Positions 26,277 through 32,898 of a stretch of 39,164 bases of DNA are shown here, one piece after another. The stretch covers positions 1-39,164 of the forward strand of contig AYSC01000038.1 of NCBI GenBank assembly GCA_000503195.1. The letters run 5' to 3'. The stretch is from Blastomonas sp. CACIA14H2. GTDB taxonomy: Bacteria > Pseudomonadota > Alphaproteobacteria > Sphingomonadales > Sphingomonadaceae. Made by a program: the position numbers and the translations under genes. The notes under the pieces were generated by a model. The model was not told the origin of the DNA. It saw nothing but the letters and a program-made list of their open reading frames with translations, and made no database searches. Every line of letters begins with the position of its first letter. Within the stretch, counting starts at the first letter, position 1.

Positions 26277-26292
26277 ATTTGTCCGGACAAAT
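26277..26292. promoter_or_regulatory. Perfect 16-bp palindromic operator candidate
   Basis: ATTTGTCCGGACAAAT is its own reverse complement. It lies in the 110-base divergent gap between two secreted-protein genes, just upstream of a -35-like TTGACG. Dyads of the form TTGT-N4-ACAA are typical of GntR-type and some other dimeric repressors. The cognate regulator is unknown. Confidence 0.6.
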
Positions 26293-26295
26293 GGG

Positions 26296-26326
26296 TTGAC
26301 GCGACGGCGGCGCTGCGGCGTAATGC
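26296..26326 (+). promoter_or_regulatory. Possible promoter for the gene at 26331
   Basis: TTGACG (26296-26301) is followed by CGTAAT (26319-26324, 17-base spacing) or TAATGC (26321-26326). The ATG is at 26331, so transcription from this promoter would give a leaderless or nearly leaderless mRNA. No ribosome site is seen. The palindrome abuts the -35. Confidence 0.35.
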
Positions 26327-26330
26327 GGGG

Positions 26331-27083
26331 ATGAAGCGCCTTGCCCCCTGGATGCTGCTGTGCCTGCCGAGCCCGGTGCTCGCGCAGCCGATCGATCCGC
26401 TGGCCATCGGCACCTATACCAACGAGGAGCAGGTCTATTTCGACGGCGAGGCGGGGCGCACGCCGCCGCCCTGGACGGGCGTGACAATCGCGGGCCAGGG
26501 CGACGGCCTGGTCTGGCAGGGCATCGACCGCTTCGGGGCGGCGCTGGCCAGCGAGCCGCTGCGGGTGACGGCAGCGGCCTGGACGATCGGCACCTGCACG
26601 CTCGCTTTCAAGCCTGCAGACGGCGATGCCATCGGCTTTGCGCCGGCCGGCTCGGGCTGTGCCGGGCGCGCGCTGCCGGTGCGGCTCGATGCACAGGGCA
26701 TGACACTGCGCCTCGCCGACGGACGCGAGACAAGGTTGCTGCGCGCGCGGCCGTTCACCTGCTGGATGACCGTGAAGCGCGATGCGCCGAAGGCCGACGG
26801 CAGCGAGGACTGGCTGTTTCAGGCCGGCATGAAGACGCACGATCAGGGCGGACGTCTGCGCCTGGGCGGCGGCGACACCGGGGCGCCCGAGGCGATCATT
26901 CGTATCCGCAATGTCGTCTGGCCGCCGCCGACGCGCAACCGGCCCTCGATCGTGCTCTATGTCTTTACCCCCGATGACATGAACCGGGCGGTCGCCTATG
27001 GCTGGGCGGACCCCGCAGCGGTGCGCGTGGGCATAAATCAGCGCTGGATGCAGGCCAGCTGTACTTTGGATGGAGCAGAATGA
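26331..27083 (+). CDS. Secreted protein of unknown function
   Basis: A 250-residue protein with a signal peptide (MKRLAPWMLLCLPSPVLAQP, cleavage LA-QP). The mature protein holds six cysteines or so, including C86, C103, C143 and C246, enough for disulfides made by the DsbA-like system, and beta-rich segments (GTYTNEEQVYFDGEAG, PPWTGVTIAGQGDGLVW, LRLADGRETRLLRARPF, WLFQAGMKTHDQGG). I do not recognise the family. Its TGA overlaps the ATG of the quinone oxidoreductase gene (ATGA), so they are translated together. No ribosome site precedes the start. Confidence 0.75.
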   Translation: MKRLAPWMLLCLPSPVLAQPIDPLAIGTYTNEEQVYFDGEAGRTPPPWTGVTIAGQGDGLVWQGIDRFGAALASEPLRVTAAAWTIGTCTLAFKPADGDAIGFAPAGSGCAGRALPVRLDAQGMTLRLADGRETRLLRARPFTCWMTVKRDAPKADGSEDWLFQAGMKTHDQGGRLRLGGGDTGAPEAIIRIRNVVWPPPTRNRPSIVLYVFTPDDMNRAVAYGWADPAAVRVGINQRWMQASCTLDGAE

Positions 27084-28060
27084 TGCAGGCACGCCAGGCG
27101 ATATTCCGGTCAACCGGCGGTCCCGAAGTGATCGAGTGGCAGAGTGTTGACGTACCCGCGCCCGGACCGGGGGAGGTGACGCTGCGCCAGACTGCGGTCG
27201 GGCTCAATTATATCGACACTTACCATCGCGCTGGCATCTATCCGGTCGATCTGCCGAGCGGACTGGGGCTGGAAGCGGCGGGCGTGGTCGAGGCGATCGG
27301 CGAGGGCGTCGAAGCGCTGAGCGTGGGCGATCGCGTCGCGACCTTCGGTCCGGCGCGCGGCGCCTATGCCGATATCCGCAATGTCGCGGCGGCCAGCCTG
27401 TTCAAGCTGCCCGACGATATTTCGGATGAGGTCGCCGCGGCGGCGCTGCTCAAGGGGTGCACCACCGAATTCCTGGTCGAGCGCTGCGCACGGGTCGAGC
27501 CGGGCCAGGCGGTGCTTGTCCATGCGGCGGCGGGCGGGGTCGGCCTTTTGCTGGTGCAATGGCTGAAGGCGGTGGGCGCGACCGTGATCGGCACCGTCAG
27601 CAGCGAGGAAAAGGCCGCGCTCGCGCGCGAGGCAGGGGCCGACCATATCGTCTTCTATACCCGCGAGGACACCGCCAGCCGAGTGCGCGAGCTCACCGGC
27701 GGCGCGGGCGTGCGCGTGGTCTTTGACGGCGTCGGGCGCGATACCTGGGAGGCCTCGCTCGACAGCACCGGACGGCGCGGGCTGATCGTTTCCTATGGCA
27801 ATGCCAGCGCGCCGGTGACCGGCATCAGCCTGGGCGTTCTTGCGGCCAAGGGATCGCTGTACAACACCCGGCCGACGCTGTTCGACTATTATACCGACCC
27901 GGCCGAGCGCGAGGCGGGCGCAGCGCGGCTTTGGGAGATGATCCGGTCGGGCAAGGTCAAGGTGACCATCGGCCAGACCTATCCGCTCGAACAGGTGGAA
28001 CAGGCGCATCGCGATCTGGAAGGCCGCGCGACGAGCGGGTCCACGCTGCTGCTGCCCTGA
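27080..28060 (+). CDS. Quinone oxidoreductase (zinc-free MDR family, Qor-like)
   Basis: A 326-residue NADPH-dependent enzyme of the medium-chain reductase superfamily, quinone oxidoreductase subgroup. It has a GroES-like N-terminal domain with GLNYIDTYHRAGIYP, typical of Qor, and a Rossmann domain with the nucleotide motif HAAAGGVG (about 148-155). The zinc-binding cysteines of alcohol dehydrogenases are absent. It reduces quinones by one electron or enones. A GGAG ribosome site precedes ATGATG; either ATG (27080 or 27083) could be used. It is coupled to the secreted unknown by a 4-base overlap. Confidence 0.93.
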   Translation: MMQARQAIFRSTGGPEVIEWQSVDVPAPGPGEVTLRQTAVGLNYIDTYHRAGIYPVDLPSGLGLEAAGVVEAIGEGVEALSVGDRVATFGPARGAYADIRNVAAASLFKLPDDISDEVAAAALLKGCTTEFLVERCARVEPGQAVLVHAAAGGVGLLLVQWLKAVGATVIGTVSSEEKAALAREAGADHIVFYTREDTASRVRELTGGAGVRVVFDGVGRDTWEASLDSTGRRGLIVSYGNASAPVTGISLGVLAAKGSLYNTRPTLFDYYTDPAEREAGAARLWEMIRSGKVKVTIGQTYPLEQVEQAHRDLEGRATSGSTLLLP

Positions 28061-28083
28061 GCGATCGACCTTGCCGTCAGACT

Positions 28084-28221
28084 GGTCTCCTGCGCAGGCG
28101 GGAGCCCATCTCCTGAGAGGTGGTGTCATCGGAAATGGCCCGGAGATGGGCCCCTGCCTGCGCAGGGGACCTGGCAGGGAAGCGAGTTGCTCAACTCAGC
28201 TCAGCCTGAGCCTGTCGAAGG
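28084..28221. repeat. Large imperfect inverted repeat plus a second short repeat
   Basis: Left arm 28084-28115 (core CTCCTGCGCAGGCGGGAG then CCCATCTCC) pairs imperfectly with right arm 28141-28174 (GGAGATGGGCCCCTGCC then TGCGCAGG). It is followed at 28204-28221 by CCTGAGCCTGTCGAAGGT, a different short motif common as a dispersed repeat in sphingomonads. Both lie in the gap between the convergent qor and racemase-like genes, a typical REP site, and may also stop transcription. Confidence 0.75.
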
Positions 28222-28279
28222 TCCCGCGCTGCCGGTGGCCTCATGGCTCATCACATCCCGGCTCTTGCCGGAAGACGGA

Positions 28280-29065
28280 TTACGCAACGCACACCGGGCA
28301 GTCCTCGGCCGTCTGGCCCGCCACGGCATCGACCATCGCACGGAGCAGGGCAGGGCGGCCTTCGCGCAGCTGCGGGGCCCGCGCGACGGGCGGGGCGGCA
28401 AGGGCAGTGCGCACCCCGGCGGCGAGCGGGTTGATCACCGGTAGCGGCGATGCGGCCGCGATCGTCGCGGCCATGCCCGACATGCAGGTGCAGCCGAGCA
28501 TCACCGCCGCTGCGCCCTGGGCGGCAAGGCGCGTGATCGCAGCCTGCACCCGCGCGCGGATATCCTGCTGGCCTGCGCGCACTTGGGCCAGATAGCCGTC
28601 CGGCCCGGCGAGCGATTCGGCATCGGCGTCGCTGCCGACGTTCGCGATGCCGATGCAAAGGCCGAGGACACCGCAGGCCTGCAGTCGCTCGTACAGGATG
28701 AAGTTCATCGATTGGGGCCACACCGTCACGATGCCGAAGCTTCGCCCCCCTTCCGCCGCCTCGGCGAGCCCGGCCTCGCCCGATCCGATTGCGGGGACCG
28801 GCAGCATCGCGCGCATCGCGGCGAGCCCGTAATCGCCAACGCTGTCGATGACGAGAGCATCGCAGCCCGCCTCCGCAGCGCGCAGCGCTGCTTCGGCATG
28901 GCCCAGCGCCTGCATCGCCTGTTCGAGCGGCGTGTAGGGAAAGGCCGGGACGCGCAAGGGAAAGGCGTTGAGCGACACATCGGGAAACAGCGCGGCCAAT
29001 TCGGGCGCGGGGCCGCCGCGCAGCAGCGGATTGACCGCCGTCCCGATCAGCCCGATGCTGGTCAC
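28280..29065 (-). CDS. Asp/Glu racemase-superfamily enzyme lacking the first cysteine
   Basis: A 261-residue protein of the aspartate/glutamate/hydantoin racemase superfamily, from a GTG at 29065 that overlaps the VOC gene stop (GTGA). It has SIGLIGTAVNPLL, IGSGEAGLAE, SFGIVTVW and the second-cysteine motif MLGCTCMSG (C192). At the first-cysteine site it reads VIDSVGDYG with S75, where racemases have CxxDPG-type cysteine. Loss of one of the two cysteines is known in arylmalonate decarboxylase, so this may be a decarboxylase, isomerase or other one-cysteine member rather than a racemase. It is the last gene of the catabolic cluster. Confidence 0.85.
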   Translation of the reverse strand: MTSIGLIGTAVNPLLRGGPAPELAALFPDVSLNAFPLRVPAFPYTPLEQAMQALGHAEAALRAAEAGCDALVIDSVGDYGLAAMRAMLPVPAIGSGEAGLAEAAEGGRSFGIVTVWPQSMNFILYERLQACGVLGLCIGIANVGSDADAESLAGPDGYLAQVRAGQQDIRARVQAAITRLAAQGAAAVMLGCTCMSGMAATIAAASPLPVINPLAAGVRTALAAPPVARAPQLREGRPALLRAMVDAVAGQTAEDCPVCVA

Positions 29066-29970
29066 GACCAGCCGGTCTCGATCAGTTCGACCAGCTCGCC
29101 CGAAGGTCCGCGCACCGTCGCGGCGAGATTGCCCATGTACAGGTCGCCATGGCGCAGCACCGGCGGGCTGATGAATTCGACATCGAGCCCCTCGAAGCTC
29201 TCCACCGCGAGTGTCACCAGCGCGTTGCCCGGGGGCAGCATCTCGGCATGGCACGGGCGGTCGGTGGCCTCGGCGGGATAATCGTCGATCTCCAGGATCG
29301 GCAGCCGCTCGTTCTGCACCATGGTGATGACCGATTGCGTGCCCGCCGGCTTGCCGAACGCGGCGTTGATCATCGTGTATTCGAGCGTGTAGCTCTCGCC
29401 CTCGTCGAGCCTGAGCGCATGGCGGTACCAGTCGACCGAGGCCATGCGGTCTTTGGCCGCGAGGATGACGATGAAGATATGGTCGGTCAGGCTGTGCGCC
29501 TTGGGCAGGTCGGACGAGGGCGTGTCCATCGCGACCTCGTTCAGATAGATCATCTCGTCGCCCCGCCCCAGCACCTGCATTGGAATGAAATAGGGCAGGC
29601 CCGCAATTTCCTTGGGCGGGCCGATCACGCGAAAGCCGCTGCCATCGAGCCGATCGGGCCAGCCGAACACGTCCTTGACGGTCAGCTCATAGGCGGCCCA
29701 GCCAAAGGTACGCGTGGGCTTGAAGTCCGGGTGCTCGGGCTGTTCGACCAGCCGGATGAAGCAATGCGCGCCGCTTTGCGGGCGGAGCATCGCATAAGGC
29801 GCGCCCGCGCTGGCAGGGCAGCCCCAGCTTGCCGCAAGGTCGGCGGGCAACGGCCCTCGTTCGACCAGATCGAGCCCCAGACGCCCCTGATAATCGTCGA
29901 GCGAGGCGGCGAGATCGGGCGTGACCACCACGCCCCCCATGATCGTTCCGTGCTTCATATGATGCGACAT
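29062..29970 (-). CDS. Two-module VOC (glyoxalase/dioxygenase fold) protein
   Basis: A 302-residue protein with two vicinal-oxygen-chelate modules: about 8-150 (HGTIMGGVVVTPDLAASLDD, RLGLDLVERGPL) and about 160-300 (DHIFIVILAAKDRMASVDWY, LEYTMINAAFGKP, GNLAATVRGPSGELVELIET). The superfamily includes extradiol dioxygenases, glyoxalases, epimerases and resistance proteins; a clear metal triad could not be assigned by eye. The start at 29970 has a GGAG ten bases upstream; the ATG at 29958 is an alternative. It lies four bases after the crotonase stop and overlaps the racemase-like gene, so the three are one translational block. Confidence 0.85.
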   Translation of the reverse strand: MSHHMKHGTIMGGVVVTPDLAASLDDYQGRLGLDLVERGPLPADLAASWGCPASAGAPYAMLRPQSGAHCFIRLVEQPEHPDFKPTRTFGWAAYELTVKDVFGWPDRLDGSGFRVIGPPKEIAGLPYFIPMQVLGRGDEMIYLNEVAMDTPSSDLPKAHSLTDHIFIVILAAKDRMASVDWYRHALRLDEGESYTLEYTMINAAFGKPAGTQSVITMVQNERLPILEIDDYPAEATDRPCHAEMLPPGNALVTLAVESFEGLDVEFISPPVLRHGDLYMGNLAATVRGPSGELVELIETGWS

Positions 29971-29974
29971 CGTG

Positions 29975-30742
29975 TCAGAACTCCGGTTTGCGCTTGGCAA
30001 GGAACGCGGCGACGCCTTCGCGGAAATCGGGTCCGTCGAACGCGTCGGCGAACTGGGCGAGCGTTTCGGCATCGTCCTCGGCCTGGCCGTGCACGATGCG
30101 GCCGATCATCGCCTTGCTGGCGCGGACACTGTGCGGCGATACGCTCGCAATGTGAAGAGCCAAGGCAGCCGCCGCGGCGCCCGCGTCCTGCGCGATCTCG
30201 TCGACCAGGCCGATGCGGTACGCCTCTGCGGCATCGACCAGCTGCGCGGTGAACAGGATGCGCTTGGCCGCCGCCGGGCCGACCAGATCGACCAGCAGCT
30301 TGGTATCGTGCAGCGAATAGACCAGGCCGAGCTTGGCAGGCGTGATGCCGAAGCGCGCCGATGGCGTCGCGATGCGGAAATCGCAGGCGAGCGACAGGCC
30401 GCAGCCGCCGCCGATGCAATCGCCCTCGATCTGCGCGATGACCGGCTTGGGCGCGCGGGCGAGCGTTTCCATCGCGCGGCGGATCGCGGCCTGGTTGCGG
30501 ATACGCCAATCGGGATCCTGAGCGCCCGCGCCGAACTCGGCAATATCGGCACCCGCGCTGAATGCGCCGGGCACGCTCGCGCGCAGGATCATCACGCGGA
30601 TATCGGGGTTGAGCATCGCGCGTTCGACCAGCTCGGGTAGGGCCTCCCACATGGCCTGCGTGAACGCGTTTCGCTTGTCGGGCCGGTCGATGATCAGGTG
30701 CGCGACATGGGTGTCGAGGGTGAGGGAGAGGTTGCTGCTCAA
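29975..30742 (-). CDS. Enoyl-CoA hydratase/isomerase-family protein with atypical active site
   Basis: A 255-residue crotonase-fold protein. It has the first oxyanion segment FSAGADIAEF and the second EGDCIGGGCGLSLACD. The two catalytic glutamates of classical enoyl-CoA hydratase are not present: GGGCE is GGGCG here, and the FGQPE region reads FGITPAKLG. Hence simple hydration is unlikely; other crotonase reactions (isomerisation, decarboxylation, C-C cleavage) are possible. It starts with TTG at 30742, preceded by GGGAGAG; no suitable ATG exists before residue 31. It opens the third block of the catabolic cluster, behind a repeat-filled gap. Confidence 0.88.
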   Translation of the reverse strand: MSSNLSLTLDTHVAHLIIDRPDKRNAFTQAMWEALPELVERAMLNPDIRVMILRASVPGAFSAGADIAEFGAGAQDPDWRIRNQAAIRRAMETLARAPKPVIAQIEGDCIGGGCGLSLACDFRIATPSARFGITPAKLGLVYSLHDTKLLVDLVGPAAAKRILFTAQLVDAAEAYRIGLVDEIAQDAGAAAAALALHIASVSPHSVRASKAMIGRIVHGQAEDDAETLAQFADAFDGPDFREGVAAFLAKRKPEF

Positions 30743-30766
30743 TTCTTCTCTCCCTTTACGGGACAG

Positions 30767-30920
30767 AAAAGACTGGGCTTGGCAGCTTGCTGCCTGGCGA
30801 GTCTTGGAGAGGGCCTAGCGTGACGGTACCGCCGCTGCCCCCTCTCCCAGCTCCGGCTGGGCGGCAAAGCCGCCAAGCCTGCGCAACCCTCTCCCTCGAG
30901 GGGAGAGGGGGAGGTGTGCA
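30767..30920. repeat. Two stacked palindromic repeats between deacetylase-like and crotonase genes
   Basis: First, arms AAGACT and AGTCTT (about 30767-30815) enclose an inner GGCAG/CTGCC hairpin. Second, an element at 30838-30912 opens with CCCCCTCTCCC and closes with CCCTCTCCCTCGAGGGGAG, carrying GGCGGC/GCCGCC inside. The whole 184-base gap has no gene. Such nested palindromes inside an operon can act as RNA processing or attenuation sites. Confidence 0.7.
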
Positions 30921-30926
30921 TCCCCC

Positions 30927-31793
30927 TCACGCCGGCACCGTGGCGGCAAAATGCTGCGCGATCGCGCGGCGCGTCGTCACCCAGACATCGCTTTTGCTGC
31001 GCACATGGCAGAAGAACTCCTCGAGCGCCCAGATGCGGCCGGGTCGGCCGATGATGCGCAGGTGGAGACCCAGCGACATCATCTTCGGGTTGCCTTCCTC
31101 GCCTTCCGCATAAAGCTGGTCGAAACAGCGCACGGCATAATCGAGCCACTGGTTGGGCGTCATCGCGGGGTCGGTCCACATCTTCATGTCGTTGGTGTCG
31201 AGCTGATAGGGCATGATGACCATTGGGTTGCCGGGCACGGTGTCGCGATCCCAATAGGGGATGTCGCCCGAATAATCGTCCATATGGTACTCGAACCCCG
31301 CCTCGCTGAGCAGCCGGCGGGTATTGTCGGTGTGGAGGTATCGCGACAGCCAGCCATAGGGCCGGGTGCCGGTGGTCCGTTCGATCGATTCGACCGCCTT
31401 CAGGATGAACTCCCGCTCGGCCGCCTCGTCCATCTTGAACTGGTGCACCCAGCGCCAGCCATGGCTGACCGGCTCGTGCCCCAGTTCGACAATGGCCTCG
31501 GCGATCTCGGGATGGTTCTCCAGCGCCATCGCCGCGACGGTCCAGCTCGCCATGATGTCGTAGCGCTTCAGCAGCTTGACCACGCGCGGCGCGCCCGCCT
31601 TGATCCCGTAGAGATAGTTGCTCTCGTTGCCATAGTTGCGGATCGCCGATTTCACGAATACCCCGAGCTCGTCGACCGGCTCCATGCCCCGGTCGCCGCG
31701 CGCGATGGTCATCTCGCTGCCTTCCTCGACATTGACCACGACGCTCAGCGCCAGCTTCGCGCCATCCGGCCAGTCCATTCTCTCTTCGATCAT
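30927..31793 (-). CDS. PuuE-like polysaccharide deacetylase-family hydrolase
   Basis: A 288-residue NodB-fold protein of the PuuE (allantoinase) type rather than a sugar deacetylase. The N-terminal motif is LSVVVNVEEGSE (N21, E23, E24) where true deacetylases have TFDDG, and the second motif is EPVSHGWRWV (S110, H111), as in PuuE SHG-RW. Later blocks are RTTGTRPYGWLSRYLHTDNT, YHMDDYSGDIPYW and MSLGLHLRIIGRPGR. Known members open ring amides such as allantoin, and cyclic-imide hydrolases also fall in this family. With an amidase three genes upstream this suggests a ring-opening amidohydrolase; no sugar substrate is implied. It starts two bases after the SDR stop. Confidence 0.88.
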   Translation of the reverse strand: MIEERMDWPDGAKLALSVVVNVEEGSEMTIARGDRGMEPVDELGVFVKSAIRNYGNESNYLYGIKAGAPRVVKLLKRYDIMASWTVAAMALENHPEIAEAIVELGHEPVSHGWRWVHQFKMDEAAEREFILKAVESIERTTGTRPYGWLSRYLHTDNTRRLLSEAGFEYHMDDYSGDIPYWDRDTVPGNPMVIMPYQLDTNDMKMWTDPAMTPNQWLDYAVRCFDQLYAEGEEGNPKMMSLGLHLRIIGRPGRIWALEEFFCHVRSKSDVWVTTRRAIAQHFAATVPA

Positions 31794-31795
31794 GG

Positions 31796-32593
31796 TCAAT
31801 GCATCTCCTCGCCGCCGCTCACGTTGAGCGCCTCGCCGGTCACGTAGCAGGCATCCTCGCTCGCCAGCCAGGCGCAGGCCGACGCGGTGTCGCTGGCCAG
31901 GCCGGGCCGCCCCATCGGGTTTTTCGCCTTCATGTTGGCGAGATAATCCTCGACACTGGCAAAGCCGAGCAGCTTCGAGAAATACTCGTTCTGCTGCGCG
32001 CCGAGACCCGTGGTGACGTGATTGGGACAGACCGCGTTGACGGTGATGCCGTGCGCGCCGAGTTCGACCGCGCTCGCCCGCGTCAGGCCGACCATGCCGT
32101 GCTTGGAGCTGACATAGGCGGGCAGGTGCGGAAAGCCGGTCTTCGCCGCCTGGCTGGCGATGTTGATGATCCGCCCGCCGCGCCCGCCTGCGATCATCGC
32201 CCTGGCCGCCGCCTGGGTGCAATAGAACGCGCCGGAGAGGTTGACCGCGAGCACCCGGTCCCAGTCCGCCGGGTCGACATCGAGCAGCGGTTTCATCATG
32301 AAGCCGATCCCGGCATTGTTGACGAACACGTCCACCGATCCGAAGGCCGCCACCGCGCCCTCGACCAGCGCGCGGCACTCCTCGACCCTGGCGACATTGC
32401 AGGCGATGGTCGCGACCTTCGCGCCGCGCGAGCGCAGTTCGCCTGCGACCTCCTCGGCCTCGGCATCGATCGCGAGGTCAGACAGGACGCAGTTCGCGCC
32501 TTCATCGGCAAAGCGCTGCAGGATCGCCTGGCCCAGCCCCTTGTGCTTGCCAGAGCCCGTGACGACGATCGTCTTCCCCTCGAACCGGCGCAT
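31796..32593 (-). CDS. Short-chain dehydrogenase/reductase
   Basis: A 265-residue NAD(P)-dependent oxidoreductase. The cofactor loop is TGSGKHKGLGQAI, a TGxxxGxG motif with a slightly long loop; NNAG follows at about 92-95; the catalytic residues are S147 (INIASQAA), Y160 and K164 (YVSSK). The C-terminus ASEDACYVTGEALNVSGGEEM is classical. It oxidises or reduces a hydroxyl/keto group, probably on a pathway intermediate. The ATG overlaps the HapK-like gene stop by one base (TGATG), and the deacetylase-like gene follows after two bases. Confidence 0.93.
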   Translation of the reverse strand: MRRFEGKTIVVTGSGKHKGLGQAILQRFADEGANCVLSDLAIDAEAEEVAGELRSRGAKVATIACNVARVEECRALVEGAVAAFGSVDVFVNNAGIGFMMKPLLDVDPADWDRVLAVNLSGAFYCTQAAARAMIAGGRGGRIINIASQAAKTGFPHLPAYVSSKHGMVGLTRASAVELGAHGITVNAVCPNHVTTGLGAQQNEYFSKLLGFASVEDYLANMKAKNPMGRPGLASDTASACAWLASEDACYVTGEALNVSGGEEMH

Positions 32594-32898
32594 CACAGAT
32601 CCTCGGTCAGGATGAACTGCGGTGCGTCGGCATAATCCTGGAAGGGTGCGGCCATCGCCTGAAATTCGGGGGTGCTGATCTCGGCCACGAACGGGTCCAT
32701 GGCCGGAATGTCGATGATCTCGATATACTGATAGGGCGCGGCGGCGTCCGATCCGAACAGACCTGTCGCCTTGTGCACAGTGAAGCTGGTCACCGACGAT
32801 AGCGCGTTCACGCCGGGAATGTCGCGGGTGCGCGCCCATTCTTCGTATTCGCTGATCGAGACGCCGGGCTTGAGGTTGAACAGCACGATGATCTTCAT
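32593..32898 (-). CDS. REDY-like HapK-family protein
   Basis: A 101-residue protein matching the REDY-like HapK family: MKIIVLFNLKPGVSISEYEE, WARTRDIPGVNALSSVTSF, ATGLFGSDAAAPYQYIEIID. It is predicted to form a small alpha/beta barrel like EthD/Dabb dimers. The family is named from prodiginine gene clusters (RedY, HapK), where chemistry on amide or carbinolamine-type intermediates is suspected; no function can be fixed here. Its ATG overlaps the amidase stop (ATGA) and its stop overlaps the SDR start, so it is tightly embedded between an amidase and a dehydrogenase. Confidence 0.88.
   Translation of the reverse strand: MKIIVLFNLKPGVSISEYEEWARTRDIPGVNALSSVTSFTVHKATGLFGSDAAAPYQYIEIIDIPAMDPFVAEISTPEFQAMAAPFQDYADAPQFILTEDL

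Noticed and set aside
26277-26292. Operator for the GntR/UTRA protein at 38231
   Set aside because: The dyad has a GT-N4-AC core as HutC-type sites can, but it lies 12 kb away and no similar dyad is seen at the regulator's own junction.
30927-31793. Sugar deacetylase acting on peptidoglycan or chitin
   Set aside because: The metal-binding TFDDG motif is replaced by VNVEEG, there is no signal peptide, and the SHG-RW motif is of PuuE type.
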